DNA of 8,647 nucleotides from an uncultured Helicobacteraceae bacterium (GTDB lineage Bacteria > Campylobacterota > Campylobacteria > Campylobacterales > Helicobacteraceae), in NCBI GenBank assembly GCA_934728205.1, contig CAKVEH010000048.1, positions 1 to 8,647 on the forward strand, read 5' to 3'. The stretch's first letter is position 1; each line of letters starts with the position of its first letter. A program made the translations under genes and the position numbers. Positions 6,563 to 8,647 of this stretch are shown piece after piece. Below the pieces are notes generated by a model. That model worked only from the letters and a program-made list of their open reading frames with translations. It was not told the DNA's origin and made no database searches.

Positions 6563-8647
6563 ATGTATAAATTCGCCATAACTCGCCCTGTAAGCACACT
6601 AATGTTTGCTTTAGCGGTAATGTTTTTTGGATTTTTATCGGTGAATAAAATGCCTGTCTCACTCTTCCCAAATGTCGATTTCCCATTTGTTACAGTCATT
6701 ACGAACTATCCGGGTGCGAGTGCTGAAACGGTGGAAACAAAAGTAACAGATAAAATCGAGGAAGCCGTGCTAGGAATTGATGGAATCAAAAAGGTTACCT
6801 CACAATCTGTGCGCAACACAAGCATCGTTTTTATACAATTTCAACTTGAAAAAGATGTCAATGTCGCTGTGGCTGATGTGCGTGATAAAGTAGGCACAGT
6901 GCAATTAGAAAGTGGCATAAACTCTCCAGCAGTATATAAACTTGATACAGGTAGCTCTCCTGTGATTTCACTCTTTTTAACCAGCACCAAAGTGCCACCT
7001 AGCGAAATGATGAGATTTGCTGATAATATCATCAAACCAATGCTTCAAAAAGTCGATGGTGTAGGAAGTGTAGGAGTGCGTGGATATAGAAAAAGACAAA
7101 TTAGAGTCTATCCAAATCCAACCTTAATGAATAAATATGGGCTTACTTTTTCTAACTTAAGCACACTTATTGGAAACGAAAATGTGGAAATTGATGGCGG
7201 GAGACTTGTGAATGAAACGCAAGAGTGGGCACTTACCACTGATGCTAATAGCTACACGGTTGAGGAAATGGGTGAATTACGCATAGCCGAAGGTGTGCGA
7301 TTAAGAGATATTGCTCTTATTGAAGATTCTATTGAGGAAGATAGGACTTATGCGAGCTATGGCAAGACGCCGGGCGTAATTTTTGAAGTGCAAAAAATCT
7401 CCGGGCAAAATGATATTAAAATCGCAGATTCTATCAAAGAAATTTTTGAAAAAGAGATTAAAGCAGTAAGCCAAGATTACGATGTGCAAGTCTTTAAAGA
7501 TACCACAGAATACATTAAAGATTCTGTTGCTGATGTGAAGTTTGACCTCTTTTTAGGCGCGCTTTTGGCTGTGAGTATTGTGTTTTTATTTTTACGCTCC
7601 ACAAGCATTACTATGGTAGCAGCGTTTTCGTTGCCTGTATCAATCATTGGCACTTTCGCACTTATGCACTATTTTGATTTAACCATAAATATGCTTACCC
7701 TCCTCGCCTTAACACTTGCGATTGGAATCATCATTGATGATGCCATTGTGGTGATTGAAAATATCCATAAAAAAATTGAGGCTGGACTGCCTAAGCGTGA
7801 AGCGGCGTATGAAGGTGTAAGAGAAATTGGCTTTGCTATTGTGGCTATTTCTGCTATGTTGCTTTCTGTGTTTATTCCCGTTGGGACGATGAGTGGGATT
7901 GTAGGGCAGTTTTTTAAGAGCTTTGGAATCACCGTTGCACTTGCTATTGGACTATCTTACATTGTCGTTGTTACAATTATCCCAATGATTAGTGCTATTG
8001 GGGTAAATCCAAAACATTCAAACTTTTATCACAAGACAGAAAAATACTTTATCGAGCTTGATGCACGATATAAAAAGACTTTATTCTTTGTGCTTGCTAA
8101 TAAAAAAAAGGTGTTGCTCGGTGTATTGGGAATCTTTATTTTATCATTAGTGATTGCTTCTACGCTTGGGTTTGCTTTTATGAAAAAAGAGGATAAAGGC
8201 GAATATAATGTGTTTATAGAAATTGCTCCGGGCATTAGTATGGAAGAGATGAAGCGGCGTAGCGGTGCTTTGCAAGATATTATTTTACAAGATGAAACCA
8301 CAGAATTTGCTACTTTACAAATTGGCTATGATAGTCGTAAAAATATCTTTAAAGCGCAAATTTACACCAAAATGACACCAAAAAACAAACGCAAAAGCGC
8401 GCAAAATCAATTCGCCATAATGAATCAAATGCGCGAATCACTCAAAGCCTCTAAGGAAGCTGAGGGAATGAACATAGCGATAGTAGAAATTAGCGATATG
8501 GGCGGGGGAGATACTTCACCATTGCAAATTGCAATTTTGTCGCATAGTGGGGATATTGTAACAAAAAGCAAAGAGAATCTGTATAAGTTTTTTGAAGAGG
8601 AATTAGCAGGCAAAGTGCGAGATATACACACAGACAAATCCGAAGAC
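6563..8647 (+). CDS. hefC: RND efflux transporter HefC, inner-membrane proton antiporter (3' end outside window)
   Basis: The energy-using pump of the operon: exchanges protons for drugs, bile salts or other amphiphiles and passes them to HefB and HefA. Start: ATG 6563 after AAGGA (6553-6557), opening MYKFAITRPVSTLMFALAVM. The frame is open for 695 codons to the last base, against about 1,030 in the family. Landmarks: TM1 at about 9-28; porter domain with YPGASAETVETKVTDKIEEA and IDGIKKVTS; TM2 from about residue 327; and TM4 GIIIDDAIVVIENIHKK, whose Asp392-Asp393 correspond to the proton-relay pair Asp407-Asp408 of AcrB. TM5-6 carry FFKSFGITVALAIGLSYIVV, and the second half begins near VLLGVLGIF with the second porter domain. 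It is strongly similar to H. pylori HefC (HAE1 type). No internal stop or frameshift is seen. The exact substrates are not visible from sequence. Confidence 0.93.
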   Translation, partial: MYKFAITRPVSTLMFALAVMFFGFLSVNKMPVSLFPNVDFPFVTVITNYPGASAETVETKVTDKIEEAVLGIDGIKKVTSQSVRNTSIVFIQFQLEKDVNVAVADVRDKVGTVQLESGINSPAVYKLDTGSSPVISLFLTSTKVPPSEMMRFADNIIKPMLQKVDGVGSVGVRGYRKRQIRVYPNPTLMNKYGLTFSNLSTLIGNENVEIDGGRLVNETQEWALTTDANSYTVEEMGELRIAEGVRLRDIALIEDSIEEDRTYASYGKTPGVIFEVQKISGQNDIKIADSIKEIFEKEIKAVSQDYDVQVFKDTTEYIKDSVADVKFDLFLGALLAVSIVFLFLRSTSITMVAAFSLPVSIIGTFALMHYFDLTINMLTLLALTLAIGIIIDDAIVVIENIHKKIEAGLPKREAAYEGVREIGFAIVAISAMLLSVFIPVGTMSGIVGQFFKSFGITVALAIGLSYIVVVTIIPMISAIGVNPKHSNFYHKTEKYFIELDARYKKTLFFVLANKKKVLLGVLGIFILSLVIASTLGFAFMKKEDKGEYNVFIEIAPGISMEEMKRRSGALQDIILQDETTEFATLQIGYDSRKNIFKAQIYTKMTPKNKRKSAQNQFAIMNQMRESLKASKEAEGMNIAIVEISDMGGGDTSPLQIAILSHSGDIVTKSKENLYKFFEEELAGKVRDIHTDKSED

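Overview
The window reads as a piece of chromosome from a non-pylori Helicobacter (Campylobacterota). The DNA is AT-rich and all confident genes lie on the + strand. The efflux proteins resemble H. pylori HefA, HefB and HefC in sequence and in gene order. A long poly-G tract sits in the signal-peptide region of a surface receptor gene, a layout typical of Helicobacter and Campylobacter contingency loci.

Left half (1-4132): a methionine ABC importer locus split by an outer-membrane receptor gene. The window opens in the last 71 codons of metN (ATPase, NIL domain). A consensus promoter follows, then a TonB-dependent receptor gene (286-2442), then metI (permease, 2530-3240) and metQ (binding lipoprotein, 3299-4132), closed by a strong hairpin terminator (4153-4183). 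The receptor has a strong SD and an ATG at 286, but a G11 tract at 346-356 puts the reading frame into a stop at 367-369. G10 would restore one continuous frame with a good signal peptide. As written the gene is phase-OFF. A second frameshift, one base short in an A-run at 1961-1964, separates the last 159 codons.

Middle (4133-4452): the terminator, an open minus-strand stretch (4376-4194) that may be the 3' remnant of a gene, and the AT-rich promoter region of the next operon, with an inverted repeat over one -10 box.

Right half (4453-8647): a tripartite RND efflux operon, hefA (TolC-like outer-membrane channel), hefB (periplasmic adaptor, overlapping hefA by ATGA) and hefC (RND proton antiporter, cut by the window end after 695 codons). 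hefA carries a one-base frameshift at an A-run (5504-5506), so its last ~100 residues lie in another frame.

The most notable points are the phase-variable receptor, its position inside the met transporter locus with possible polarity on metI and metQ, and the two A-run frameshifts. Those two may be real gene decay or consensus sequencing errors; the sequence alone cannot decide.
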